Shown: positions 45,431 to 54,534, counted from the stretch's first letter. The stretch: DNA of 64,000 nt from an uncultured Muribaculaceae bacterium (GCA_910584125.1 CAJTXU010000006.1:22247-86246), one strand, 5' to 3'. Program-made: numbers and translations. Notes: a model not told the origin generated them from the letters alone.

Positions 45431-46051
45431 ATGAATTTGAAGAAGACATTTCTGCCGCTGATCAATCCGCTGTCGAAAGACAATCCGGTGATCGTGCAGG
45501 TGCTCGGCATCTGCTCGGCTCTCGCCGTGACGGCCAAGATGGAGCCGGCGCTCGTGATGACAGTCTCGGTCATCGCCGTGCTCGCCCTTGCCAACGTTAT
45601 AATCTCGCTGATGCGCAACACGATACCGCAGTCGATACGAATCATCGTGCAGCTCGTGGTGGTGGCCGCCCTCGTGGTGGTCGTCGACCAGGTGCTCAAG
45701 GCCTGGAACTACGAGGTGTCGAAGGCTCTGTCGGTGTTCATCGGCCTGATCATCACCAACTGTATCATCATGGGCCGTCTCGAGGCCTTCGCGCTCAACA
45801 ACCGCCCCTGGCCCGCATTCCTCGATGGAATCGGCAACGGCCTCGGATACGGCATCATCCTGATCATCGTCTCATTCTTCCGCGAGCTCTTCGGCAGCGG
45901 CACGCTGTTCGGTTGCCAGGTGTTCCCCGACTGGTGGTATGAGGCCGGATATCAGAACAACGGCCTGATGATCCTTCCGCCCATGGCCCTCATAGTCGTG
46001 GCCTGCATCATCTGGGTGCATCGTTCAATCAATAAAGACCTGCAGGAATAA
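45431..46051 (+). CDS. nqrD: Na+-NQR subunit D
   Basis: An integral membrane subunit of 206 residues with six hydrophobic helices. The family stretch is NPVIVQVLGICSALAVTAKM near the start and, in the middle, GLIITNCIIMGRLEAFALNN. This Cys-containing loop (NC) contributes, with its partner in NqrE, to the intramembrane iron centre known from the Vibrio structure. It lies 38 bp after nqrC and 6 bp before nqrE. Confidence 0.96.
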   Translation: MNLKKTFLPLINPLSKDNPVIVQVLGICSALAVTAKMEPALVMTVSVIAVLALANVIISLMRNTIPQSIRIIVQLVVVAALVVVVDQVLKAWNYEVSKALSVFIGLIITNCIIMGRLEAFALNNRPWPAFLDGIGNGLGYGIILIIVSFFRELFGSGTLFGCQVFPDWWYEAGYQNNGLMILPPMALIVVACIIWVHRSINKDLQE

Positions 46052-46057
46052 TAGAAT

Positions 46058-46672
46058 ATGGAAAATCTGAATCTTTTCATACGGTCGATCTTCATCGACA
46101 ACATGATATTCGCCTACTTCCTGGGCATGTGTTCGTTTCTCGCGGTCTCCAAGAATGTCAAGACTGCCTTCGGACTCGGCGTGGCCGTGACGTTCGTGCT
46201 GCTCATCGCGCTGCCGGTGTGCTGGTGCATCAACCAGTATGTCCTCGTGCCCGGCGCGCTCAGCTGGCTGGGCGAGGAATACGCGGAGACAGACCTTTCG
46301 TTCCTCGGCCTGATCATGTTCATCTCGGTCATCGCGGCCCTCGTCCAGCTTCTGGAGATGGTGATAGAGAAATACAGCCCCGGGCTCTACAATTCGCTGG
46401 GCATCTTCCTGCCGCTGATCGCCGTGAACTGTGCGATTCTCGGCGCGGTTCTCTTCATGCAGCAGCGTGAGTTCGACAACGCCTGGACGGCCACCGTCTA
46501 CGGCGTCGGCTCGGGCATCGGCTGGCTGCTGGCCATCACCTGTCTGGCCGCCATCCGCGAGCGCCTCAACGTGCAGGCCGTCCCCAAGCCCCTGCGCGGC
46601 ATCGGCATAACATTCATCATCACCGGCCTCATGGGCATCGCCTTCATGAGCTTCCTCGGTATCAAACTCTAA
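46058..46672 (+). CDS. nqrE: Na+-NQR subunit E
   Basis: A 204-residue integral membrane subunit, homologue and inverted-topology partner of NqrD. It opens LNLFIRSIFIDNMIFAYFLG and carries FLPLIAVNCAILGAVLFMQQ, the Cys loop that matches NqrD's NC motif. The two cysteine loops bind iron between NqrF and NqrC in the known enzyme. Six helices are visible. It precedes nqrF by 19 bp. Confidence 0.96.
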   Translation: MENLNLFIRSIFIDNMIFAYFLGMCSFLAVSKNVKTAFGLGVAVTFVLLIALPVCWCINQYVLVPGALSWLGEEYAETDLSFLGLIMFISVIAALVQLLEMVIEKYSPGLYNSLGIFLPLIAVNCAILGAVLFMQQREFDNAWTATVYGVGSGIGWLLAITCLAAIRERLNVQAVPKPLRGIGITFIITGLMGIAFMSFLGIKL

Positions 46673-46691
46673 CCGCCGCAATTCTACAGTT

Positions 46692-47984
46692 ATGGATATA
46701 CTCAATGCAATTATGTGGAACAACGTGGTCGTCGCCTCGCTCATCTTCCTGGTGATCGTTCTGGTGCTGACCATAATCCTGCTGGTGGCCAAATCATGGC
46801 TCGTCAACAGCGGGGAGGTGGCGATCTCGATCAACGAGGGCTCCAAACTCATCCATGCCCCGGCGGGCAAGTCACTGCTCGCCACGCTCAACGACAACGG
46901 CGTGCACCTCTCGAGCGCATGCGGCGGCAAGGGCAGCTGCGGCCAGTGCAAGCTGCAGGTCGTCTCGGGCGGCGGCGACATACTCCCCACAGAGGCCGTG
47001 CACTTCTCGCGCAAGCAGATCAAGGACCACTGGCGTCTCGGATGCCAGGTCAAGGTCAAGGGAGACCTTGAGGTCAAGGTCGACCAGGCCGCGCTCGACG
47101 TCAAGGAATGGGAGTGCACCGTCATCTCCAACAAGAACGTCGCGACGTTCATCAAGGAGTTCATCGTCCAGCTCCCAGCCGGCGAACATATGAACTTCAT
47201 CCCCGGAAGCTACGCCCAGATTCGCATCCCGAAATACGAGATGGACTACGACAAGGACATCGATAAGGCACTCATCGGCGACGAATATCTGCCCGCATGG
47301 GAGAAATTCGGTCTCTTCACCCTCAAGGCCAAGAACGACGAGGACACCGTCCGCGCATACTCCATGGCCAATTATCCCGAGGAAGGCGACCGCTTCATGC
47401 TCACCGTGCGCATCGCCACGCCGCCGTTCAAGCCGAAGCCCCAGGTCGGATTCCAGAACGTTCCCCCTGGCATCGCGTCGAGTTACATCTTCTCGCTCAA
47501 GCCGGGCGACAAGGTTATGATGAGCGGCCCCTACGGAGACTTCCATCCCATCGTCGACTCCAAGGCCGAGATGATATGGGTGGGCGGCGGTGCCGGTATG
47601 GCCCCCCTGCGAGCCCAGATCATGTGGATGACCAAGACACGCCATTGCACCGACCGCGTCATGCACTACTTCTACGGCGCGCGCGCCCTCAACGAGGTGT
47701 TCTATCTCGAAGACTTCCTGCAGCTCGAGAAGGAGTTCCCCAACTTCCACTTCCATCTGGCCCTCGACCGCCCCGATCCGGCGGCCGACGCAGCCGGCGT
47801 GAAGTATACGGCCGGATTCGTGCACGACGTCATGTACAAGACATACCTCAAAGACCATGAGGCCCCCGAGGACATCGAGTACTACATGTGCGGCCCCGGC
47901 CCCATGAGCAACGCCGTCAACAACATGCTTTACAATCTCGGCGTCGAGCCCGAGAGCATCCACTACGACAACTTCGGAGGATAA
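46692..47984 (+). CDS. nqrF: Na+-NQR subunit F (NADH-oxidising, 2Fe-2S/FAD)
   Basis: The entry point for electrons from NADH. 430 residues: an N-terminal membrane helix (VVASLIFLVIVLVLTIILLVA); a ferredoxin domain with cysteines in SACGGKGSCGQCKLQV and LGCQV (2Fe-2S); then FAD-binding RAYSMANYP and an NAD-binding domain with GGGAGMAPLRAQIMWM. It ends with the flavin-reductase signature CGPGPMSNAVNNML and a terminal Tyr/Phe (HYDNFGG). It is the last gene of the operon, and glyA follows at 33 bp. Confidence 0.97.
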   Translation: MDILNAIMWNNVVVASLIFLVIVLVLTIILLVAKSWLVNSGEVAISINEGSKLIHAPAGKSLLATLNDNGVHLSSACGGKGSCGQCKLQVVSGGGDILPTEAVHFSRKQIKDHWRLGCQVKVKGDLEVKVDQAALDVKEWECTVISNKNVATFIKEFIVQLPAGEHMNFIPGSYAQIRIPKYEMDYDKDIDKALIGDEYLPAWEKFGLFTLKAKNDEDTVRAYSMANYPEEGDRFMLTVRIATPPFKPKPQVGFQNVPPGIASSYIFSLKPGDKVMMSGPYGDFHPIVDSKAEMIWVGGGAGMAPLRAQIMWMTKTRHCTDRVMHYFYGARALNEVFYLEDFLQLEKEFPNFHFHLALDRPDPAADAAGVKYTAGFVHDVMYKTYLKDHEAPEDIEYYMCGPGPMSNAVNNMLYNLGVEPESIHYDNFGG

Positions 47985-48017
47985 TCAGACAACTTTAAAT
48001 CTAAAACCTTATACACA

Positions 48018-49298
<1,281 letters not shown>

Positions 49299-49308
49299 CA
49301 TACTGACT

Positions 49309-49339
49309 GAAGCCCGGACGTCAAGGTCCGGGCTTCTTC
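49309..49339 (+). terminator. Terminator of nqr-glyA
   Basis: A perfect 11-bp stem GAAGCCCGGAC/GTCCGGGCTTC with a 6-nt loop, then TTCATT. It stands 10 bp after the stop codon. Confidence 0.8.
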
Positions 49340-49353
49340 ATTAAACCATCGAT

Positions 49354-50019
49354 ATGGAAAACAAGAATACCGAGAAGTGGCCTTCGAGGCTTTTCATCAC
49401 CGGCATAGACACAGACGCCGGCAAGAGCTACGCCACGGGATGGCTCGCGAATCTCGTTTCGGCCGACGGCGGCCGCCCGATGACCATGAAATTCGTACAG
49501 ACCGGCAACGATGACTTCAGCGAGGACATTCTCGTGCACCGCAAGGTGATGGGCATCGACCCCGTGCCCGCGGACCTGCTCAATATCACAGCGCCCGAGA
49601 TATTCACCTATCCTTGCAGCCCTGAGCTTGCGGCGCGCATCGATGGCCGTGAGATCAACCTGCGCCTCATAACGCAGGCGGCCGATGAACTCGCCCGCGA
49701 ATATTCCACCGTGCTCATAGAGGGCGCCGGCGGACTCATGGTGCCGCTCAAGGGCGACTATCTCACTATAGACTACATCAAGGAGCATGACCTTCCCGTC
49801 GTGCTCGTTACCAACGGACGACTCGGTTCAATCAACCACACCCTGCTGGCTCTCTACGCCATAAAACATCACGGCATAAGGCTTCACAGCGTGATATACA
49901 ACTCTTATTTCGACAAAGATAAAATAATTGCCGAAGATACGCGTAATTATATTAGACATTGGCTTGAAACGCATTTCGGGGATACGCGCTTTTTGGAAAT
50001 GGGACCGATCAGGGTTTAG
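49354..50019 (+). CDS. bioD: Dethiobiotin synthetase
   Basis: ATP-dependent carboxylation of 7,8-diaminopelargonate to dethiobiotin, the penultimate step of biotin synthesis. 221 residues with the characteristic P-loop near the N terminus (LFITGIDTDAGKSYATGWLA), MKFVQTGN (substrate-binding Lys/Thr region) and VLIEGAGGLMVPL. Length is normal for the family. It is isolated from the other biotin genes in this window (bioG-bioC 22 kb upstream, bioA-bioF 12 kb downstream). The stop is 20 bp from the exonuclease gene, with which it may share a transcript. Confidence 0.94.
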   Translation: MENKNTEKWPSRLFITGIDTDAGKSYATGWLANLVSADGGRPMTMKFVQTGNDDFSEDILVHRKVMGIDPVPADLLNITAPEIFTYPCSPELAARIDGREINLRLITQAADELAREYSTVLIEGAGGLMVPLKGDYLTIDYIKEHDLPVVLVTNGRLGSINHTLLALYAIKHHGIRLHSVIYNSYFDKDKIIAEDTRNYIRHWLETHFGDTRFLEMGPIRV

Positions 50020-50039
50020 AAGGCCACTCGCAAAGGAAT

Positions 50040-50750
50040 ATGAACGAAAGCAAAGACACACACACCGATACCCAGGATATGAATGTCGTCAAGATATGGA
50101 AGACATCCATATTGAAGACAGAACTTGCCGAACTCCCGGCAGAAACATACAAAGGTAAGATAACAGTGGTAGACAGTCCGGAGAAGGCTGTCGAGGCCGC
50201 GCGTGTCCTTGCGCAATCACCGGTGCTGGGCTTTGACACGGAGACAAAGCCGTCGTTCAGACGAGGGGAACGTCACGGCGTGGCTCTGCTCCAGCTGTCG
50301 ACCCCCGACGAATGCTTCCTTTTCAGACTCAACACCATCGGTCTGCCCCCCGAAGTGGCGAAGATTCTCGAGGACGAATCGATAACGAAGATCGGTCTTT
50401 CGATTCATGACGATTTCCTCAATCTCCACAAGAACTATAGTTTCAAGCCGCGGGGGTTCGTGGATCTCCAGACTTACGTCAAGGATTTCAACATTGCCGA
50501 CAACAGTCTGTCGCGCATCTACGGCATCCTCTTCAACAAGCGCATCTCCAAAGGTCAGCGTCTGTCGAACTGGGAGGCGCCGAAACTCACCGTTCATCAG
50601 CAGGAATATGCCGCTCTCGACGCGAAGGCCTGCGTGGATATCTACGGCTATCTGCTTGAGAAAGGATTTGACTACACACAATCGCAATATTACAGAGAAT
50701 TTGATGAACCAGCGCCCCAGCGGCCGGCCCAGCCGGAAAAAGATTCGTAG
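50040..50750 (+). CDS. DEDDy 3'-5' exonuclease domain protein (RNase D/WRN type)
   Basis: A stand-alone exonuclease of 236 residues. ExoI: VLGFDTETKPSFRRG (D and E). ExoII: IGLSIHDDFLNLHKN (Asp). ExoIII: EYAALDAKACVDIYGYLL (Tyr...Asp). This DEDDy set and single domain resemble the WRN-like or RNase D N-terminal catalytic unit; no HRDC domain follows. The substrate, RNA or DNA, cannot be told from sequence. Its end overlaps the start of a small membrane-protein gene by 47 bp in another frame, so the two are probably translated together. Confidence 0.9.
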   Translation: MNESKDTHTDTQDMNVVKIWKTSILKTELAELPAETYKGKITVVDSPEKAVEAARVLAQSPVLGFDTETKPSFRRGERHGVALLQLSTPDECFLFRLNTIGLPPEVAKILEDESITKIGLSIHDDFLNLHKNYSFKPRGFVDLQTYVKDFNIADNSLSRIYGILFNKRISKGQRLSNWEAPKLTVHQQEYAALDAKACVDIYGYLLEKGFDYTQSQYYREFDEPAPQRPAQPEKDS

Positions 50751-50937
50751 GTCGGTATGGATGCCGTGCCTGCTCTTCGCCTATCTTGCGGCAATGACCG
50801 CATTTTTCGCGCCCCGCCTGATAGCGGAGGGGGAGACCCTACGCCTGATTGTCGTCTTCGTCTCCGAGGTCGCCATCATCATCCTTCTCCGTCTCTTCCT
50901 CGTCAGACGCGAACGCCAGCAGGACGGCAGGGAATGA
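50704..50937 (+). CDS. Small two-helix membrane protein overlapping the exonuclease gene
   Basis: A 77-residue protein; family not recognised. ATG at 50704 lies inside the exonuclease 3' end in another frame. The start is basic (MNQRPSGRPSRKKIRRS), followed by two hydrophobic helices (VWMPCLLFAYLAAMTAFFA and LRLIVVFVSEVAIIILLRL) and a basic end (VRRERQQDGRE). The overlapped, co-oriented arrangement makes a real gene more likely than chance. It is the last plus-strand gene before the palindrome and the A+T-richer surface-protein locus. Confidence 0.65.
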   Translation: MNQRPSGRPSRKKIRRSVWMPCLLFAYLAAMTAFFAPRLIAEGETLRLIVVFVSEVAIIILLRLFLVRRERQQDGRE

Positions 50938-50940
50938 CTG

Positions 50941-50973
50941 ATGATCAACCAATGATCAACCAATGATTAATTG
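50941..50973. repeat. Tandem ATGATCAACCA repeats
   Basis: Two exact 11-bp copies (50941-50951, 50952-50962) and one decayed copy (to about 50973), right after the stop codon of the small membrane protein. The core ATGATCA also occurs in both arms of the palindrome 30 bp further on. Confidence 0.8.
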
Positions 50974-51000
50974 TTATTGGGCTTAACGCACCAATAATGG

Positions 51001-51050
51001 TGATGAATGATCAGGGGAGTTGCCTAGGCAACTCCCCTGATCATTCATCA
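51001..51050. repeat. 50-bp perfect palindrome
   Basis: Arm 51001-51025 and arm 51026-51050 are exact reverse complements with no spacer; the centre reads GCCTAGGC. It lies between two convergent genes. No T-run follows on either strand, so it is not a standard intrinsic terminator. It could form a cruciform in DNA or a 25-bp hairpin in RNA. Confidence 0.97.
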
Positions 51051-51120
51051 TTGTCCTGCGGAGGATCCATCCGCAATTCAAGCGGCTCTTCAAGTGAGAG
51101 CGAAATACGCGGGCGACGCG

Positions 51121-53841
51121 TCAGATTCTGACTTTGAATGTATCAGTCCCGACCCTGACTATGTAGAGCCCGGATGGAACAGTGTCGATGACACTGTCGG
51201 CAGTCTCTATCAACAATGTGCCCTCAGCCGAGAATACTCTTACGATTGTCCGAGCATCCTTGCCGACGATACGAATGGCAGTGTCATCAACTATAACGAC
51301 CGGCGTATTGTAGTCATATCTGATTCCCTTAACATCCGAGACTGTCTGTATTTCGCATTTTGCAGTCAGGTCGCTTCCGTCAACGGTCGAGGCTGTTATC
51401 TCACACCTTCCTGAGGAAATGATCTTCACCAGACCGTCGTTGTCAACTGTGGCGACATCATCATCCGAACTGCTCCACCTTACACCCTTGTCAGACGTTT
51501 CCTCAGGAAGTACTGTCGCGGTGAGCTGTATCTGGGATCCGATTGTCGCGGAGATCGACGACTCATCCAATATGATTAATTCCGCCAACTTTACGACCTT
51601 GATATAGCATGAGGCCGATATGCCGGACCCGTCAGTCGTCGACGCTGTCACAATGGCGTCACCTTTGGCTCTGGCCGTGACATTGCCGTCGTTGTCGACG
51701 GAGACGACATCCTCGTCGTCGGTAGTCCATACAAGGGTCTTGTCAGTGGCCAGTTCAGGCGTAACCATGGCTGTGATTGTGCGGGATTGCCCGACATTAA
51801 GAGTCAGCTCAGCATCGCTCAACCTTATCCCTGAGACGAGCAATTGAACTAAAGCTGATTTTGTGACGCTCTGAGCTTCGTTGTAATTCACATTACCCTC
51901 CTGCATGGCGCTGATTGATACGACGCCGGGATTCAGGAACGCCACATATTTTTTGTCTCCCTTGGCTATAATGCGGGCAATCGTTTCATCCGATGTCGTG
52001 TACGACAATGGCAAGCCCGATGTGCAGCCCGCTGTCAGTTCAATTTCATGCCCCGCAAGAACGCTTCCGAATTCCTGCGCCCACTCAATTGTCTGATTCG
52101 CTTTCAGTATTGATAGTTTGCCGTATACATATGTCAGGTCGTAATTCTCAATTTCAGCGCCGCTTACCGTAATCGGATATTCCCCGGCGTCACTTGATTC
52201 GACGGCACGGCAGGAGATAACGGGCTGCCGGGTAAGATCCGATTCCGAGTCGTCCAATACAAATCCATTGTAAGTCAGTATAATGTCTGGAATAGGGTTT
52301 CCGTACACACATGAAATATCGGGTGCCTGAATCGTGAGGTTTTTTTTGGATATCTCAAGCTCGAGAGTCTTCTCATAGGATTTCCACTGGCCAGCTGCGT
52401 TCTGTTCTATTCTCAGGGTTGTCGCTCCCGATGATACCGGAATAATCTTGTTGTCCTCAATGGTCATCTTGCCGTCGAGAGACACGAATGTCAATGGAGA
52501 TAGACTGTTGTCGGACGTGGCGAAACCTGTTGCGGGTATTCCATATATGAATTCAGGATCAGAGAACCTGACTGTCGGATTCATCTTTAATGTCGGCAAG
52601 GCGCTGCTGTTGCTTTGCCACCATATTTCATTGAAGTCGAACGACAGGTTGGATATCAGCCATTCCGAGGATCTGATATCCGATTCCGGACATGTTGTAT
52701 ATGTGCCGTGAGCAGTGGCTCCGTTGCCTTTTGACACGATGCAGGATTCGGAGGCATAGCAATTGTAGGTATATGCGCCGCATCCGATCAATCCATAGTT
52801 TCCGTCTGTCGTCACGCGGATATTGCAATCAACGAAACAGGAATTGACAGTGGTGGTCTGGGAGGTCGCCTCTCCGTAAATACCTCCAACGCGGGGGTGA
52901 TACCTGTTGGTGAATGATCCTGCATAGCCACCTGAGATGTTTCCGACATTATATGATTTTGTAATGGATGATCCGTCGGCATATCCGATTAATCCTCCGG
53001 TCGAGCTATACACATGAAGATTCATTGACAGATCGGTCTCCAGTTTAGACGACACATTCCCTTTGTTAAAGCAATTTGAAATCGCGTCGCCGGAGCTTTT
53101 CCCTATGAGGCCCCCTGCATAGATATCATCTGGCTGTGCGTATGACATGGATGTCTGTCCGGTGATCGTGCCTGCGTTGGAACAGAATTCGAAGGTGCAG
53201 TCTGATGTCTCTCCTGCAAATCCGCCGACATACTTCGGGTTGGACTCTCCGAATGAGGTTATGGGCGATTTATTGGCGCAGTCCTTGAAATTAGACGATG
53301 TGGCCTTGCCACAGAATCCGCCTGCCGTCACCACGCGGTTATGGCTACAGTCGGTATAGTCGATTGTCATGTTGTTGGTGCAGTTGTAGAACGAGCTGTT
53401 GTTGGCTTTTGCACAGAAGCCTCCTATCAGGACATCGAACTCTGTCGAATATACCTTAATAACGCCTGTGACATTCAGATTGCTGAAAGATGCATTGGAT
53501 ACTGATGCAAATAGGCCGGCGCTTAGGCAACGTGACAATTCCAGATCCATAAGTATTGTGTGTCCGTTTCCGTCGATATTGCCATAGAACGTCTTTTCAT
53601 CGTATCCAGATCCGATGGAGTAGTTTGTTGTTATGTCGCAGGAAAGCACATAATACTTGCCGTATGTCGACATAGGGTCGGATGAGACAGTGGTCGCAAG
53701 TTCCTTCCAGTCGTCATTCACAGAGATTATGAATGGTGATTGTTGACTGCCGTCGCCTCCTGAAAAAGCGAAACCCGGAATGGGGACGATAGTTGCTGAC
53801 AGAATGAGAGTTACTATCAGCTTTACAAAATTGGGAAACAT
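51121..53841 (-). CDS. Large secreted surface protein with GLUG-like, MBG and Big_2 domains and T9SS-type tail
   Basis: 906 residues, exported. The ATG at 53841 gives a signal peptide (LIVTLILSATIVPIPGFAFS); the frame is open further upstream to 54048, but that part covers the structured leader. Residues 60-400 have beta-helix-type repeats of Asn/Gly-rich, GLUG-like form (GGFCGKA, GGFAGE, GGLIGKS, GGLIGYA). An MBG-type domain follows near residue 500 (APDISCVYGNPIPDIILTYN). Two Big_2 immunoglobulin-like domains come next (residues 700-780 and 785-860; LTLNVGQSRTITAMVTPE and ATVDNDGLVKI). The tail VRVFSAEGTLLIETADS...GLYIVRV resembles a T9SS sorting domain. The gene is clearly more A+T-rich than its neighbours, suggesting acquisition. 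Probably a cell-surface adhesin; ligand unknown. Confidence 0.85.
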   Translation of the reverse strand: MFPNFVKLIVTLILSATIVPIPGFAFSGGDGSQQSPFIISVNDDWKELATTVSSDPMSTYGKYYVLSCDITTNYSIGSGYDEKTFYGNIDGNGHTILMDLELSRCLSAGLFASVSNASFSNLNVTGVIKVYSTEFDVLIGGFCAKANNSSFYNCTNNMTIDYTDCSHNRVVTAGGFCGKATSSNFKDCANKSPITSFGESNPKYVGGFAGETSDCTFEFCSNAGTITGQTSMSYAQPDDIYAGGLIGKSSGDAISNCFNKGNVSSKLETDLSMNLHVYSSTGGLIGYADGSSITKSYNVGNISGGYAGSFTNRYHPRVGGIYGEATSQTTTVNSCFVDCNIRVTTDGNYGLIGCGAYTYNCYASESCIVSKGNGATAHGTYTTCPESDIRSSEWLISNLSFDFNEIWWQSNSSALPTLKMNPTVRFSDPEFIYGIPATGFATSDNSLSPLTFVSLDGKMTIEDNKIIPVSSGATTLRIEQNAAGQWKSYEKTLELEISKKNLTIQAPDISCVYGNPIPDIILTYNGFVLDDSESDLTRQPVISCRAVESSDAGEYPITVSGAEIENYDLTYVYGKLSILKANQTIEWAQEFGSVLAGHEIELTAGCTSGLPLSYTTSDETIARIIAKGDKKYVAFLNPGVVSISAMQEGNVNYNEAQSVTKSALVQLLVSGIRLSDAELTLNVGQSRTITAMVTPELATDKTLVWTTDDEDVVSVDNDGNVTARAKGDAIVTASTTDGSGISASCYIKVVKLAELIILDESSISATIGSQIQLTATVLPEETSDKGVRWSSSDDDVATVDNDGLVKIISSGRCEITASTVDGSDLTAKCEIQTVSDVKGIRYDYNTPVVIVDDTAIRIVGKDARTIVRVFSAEGTLLIETADSVIDTVPSGLYIVRVGTDTFKVRI

Positions 53842-53892
53842 AAAATAAGTTAAGCCGCGGTCATCCCCTCGTTGGCGATAAGGTTGGTTTGG

Positions 53893-53934
53893 AAATAAAA
53901 AAGCGTAGGAATCTGTATCTGTTGCCGTCCTACG
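53893..53934 (-). terminator. Leader terminator-like hairpin (attenuator candidate)
   Basis: On the minus strand CGTAGGA (53934-53928) and TCCTACG (53910-53904) form a 7-bp stem with a 17-nt loop, followed by CTTTTTTATTT. It lies 50-90 bp before the ATG of the surface-protein gene, that is, inside its own leader and not at a gene end. Confidence 0.6.
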
Positions 53935-53986
53935 TTCTGAGGCTTCTCGCATTGCCCATCGATAGTCGGACGGCAACGCAGAAGCC
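53921..53986 (-). promoter_or_regulatory. Interleaved inverted repeats that compete with the leader terminator
   Basis: GTTGCCGTCC (53921-53930) and GGACGGCAAC (53968-53977) are perfect complements of 10 bp. GGCTTCT (53941-53947) and AGAAGCC (53980-53986) are perfect complements of 7 bp. Their order A-B-A'-B' allows a pseudoknot. Pairing of the 10-bp arms uses three bases of the terminator's stem, so the two structures exclude one another. Confidence 0.6.
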
Positions 53987-54012
53987 CACGCCAGTATGTA
54001 ATGACAGCAAGA

Positions 54013-54038
54013 CACGATGTTTCTGACGAAACATCGTG
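54013..54038 (-). other. 11-bp 5'-terminal stem-loop of the surface-protein mRNA
   Basis: CACGATGTTTC and GAAACATCGTG form a perfect stem with a 4-nt loop. The predicted transcription start from the -7 box at 54046-54053 would be right at the base of the stem. Confidence 0.75.
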
Positions 54039-54045
54039 GCGAATG

Positions 54046-54053
54046 CAAATATA
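54046..54053 (-). promoter_or_regulatory. -7 box (TATATTTG) nearest to the surface-protein gene
   Basis: A perfect minus-strand TAnnTTTG, about 205 bp before the ATG at 53841. No TTG stands at 19-21 bp. Confidence 0.5.
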
Positions 54054-54059
54054 ATTACA

Positions 54060-54260
54060 CAACCACGGGCATCTACCGTTGCCTAATCCCTGCCTATCGA
54101 TAGAAATTTTGCGAGAATTTCAGAACGACAAGAATCAGCGCGGATAAACGCTTTCTATATTTATGTCATACATCCCTCACCGCTACACCCCAGACCTGCC
54201 TGAGATCGGCTCTTCCGAGCATCACTCGACTGGCGTGGCTTGCGAATCGGTCTGCAATCG
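54060..54260 (-). other. Gene-free leader or small-RNA region under the second promoter
   Basis: This lies downstream of the promoter at 54261-54290 in the leftward direction. CAGACC near the predicted start can pair with GGTCTG near 54195, enclosing a GCTC-GGAA-GAGC mini-hairpin. An 18-codon frame from an ATG at 54219 (MLGRADLRQVWGVAVRDV) is open to a TGA near 54165. No known RNA family recognised. Confidence 0.35.
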
Positions 54261-54290
54261 CAAAATTAACGATTATTTTGTAAACTGCAA
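54261..54290 (-). promoter_or_regulatory. Second leftward promoter (TTG-N19-TAATTTTG)
   Basis: On the minus strand TTG (54290-54288), 19 bp, TAATTTTG (54268-54261): full consensus. It reads toward the surface-protein gene, about 410 bp upstream of its ATG. Confidence 0.65.
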
Positions 54291-54352
54291 AAATAATTGA
54301 AAAATTTTTAAACGATTGGGATTTGTTGATTATGAGGAGGAGTCGGGTCGTG

Positions 54353-54376
54353 CAACGAGGTGTCGTTGCCGACACA
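54353..54376 (-). other. Two mutually exclusive hairpins under the third promoter
   Basis: GTGTCG/CGACAC (54361-54376; the RNA loop would be GCAA, a GNRA-type tetraloop) and GCAACGA/TCGTTGC (54353-54370) are both perfect but share bases. A 15-codon frame (MCRQRHLVARPDSSS) runs exactly across them on the minus strand. These could be a leader peptide with alternative hairpins, or a small RNA. The rest of 54300-54530 has another stem (AGGGC near 54447 with GCCCT near 54467). Confidence 0.4.
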
Positions 54377-54534
54377 TGTCAATCACACGCCTACCGTTTG
54401 CCCCGTATGGTTGCGGATTTCAGAATGTCTTATATAAAGTCATAAAGGGCCTGGCCTCGCGGTCATGCCCTCTATAAGTTTCTACAGGTAAAATATCTTA
54501 AGGTAAAAAAGATTGTTCTTCGTTGTTGATTGCA

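Noticed and set aside
53921..53977. Invertible promoter flanked by the 10-bp inverted repeats
   Set aside because: The enclosed 37 bp hold no -7 box in either direction and no recombinase gene is near. Competing RNA structures explain the repeats better.
54060..54260. TPP riboswitch or SRP RNA because of CTGAGA and GGAA-containing sequence
   Set aside because: Surrounding conserved bases and order of elements do not fit either family, and there is no thiamin gene downstream.
54163..54300. 45-codon plus-strand frame (MSYIPHRYTPDLPEIGSS...) in the large gap
   Set aside because: The codons look plausible, but I recognise no homologue, there is no full promoter, and it overlaps a consensus minus-strand promoter. 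It could be a gene remnant, which I cannot support.
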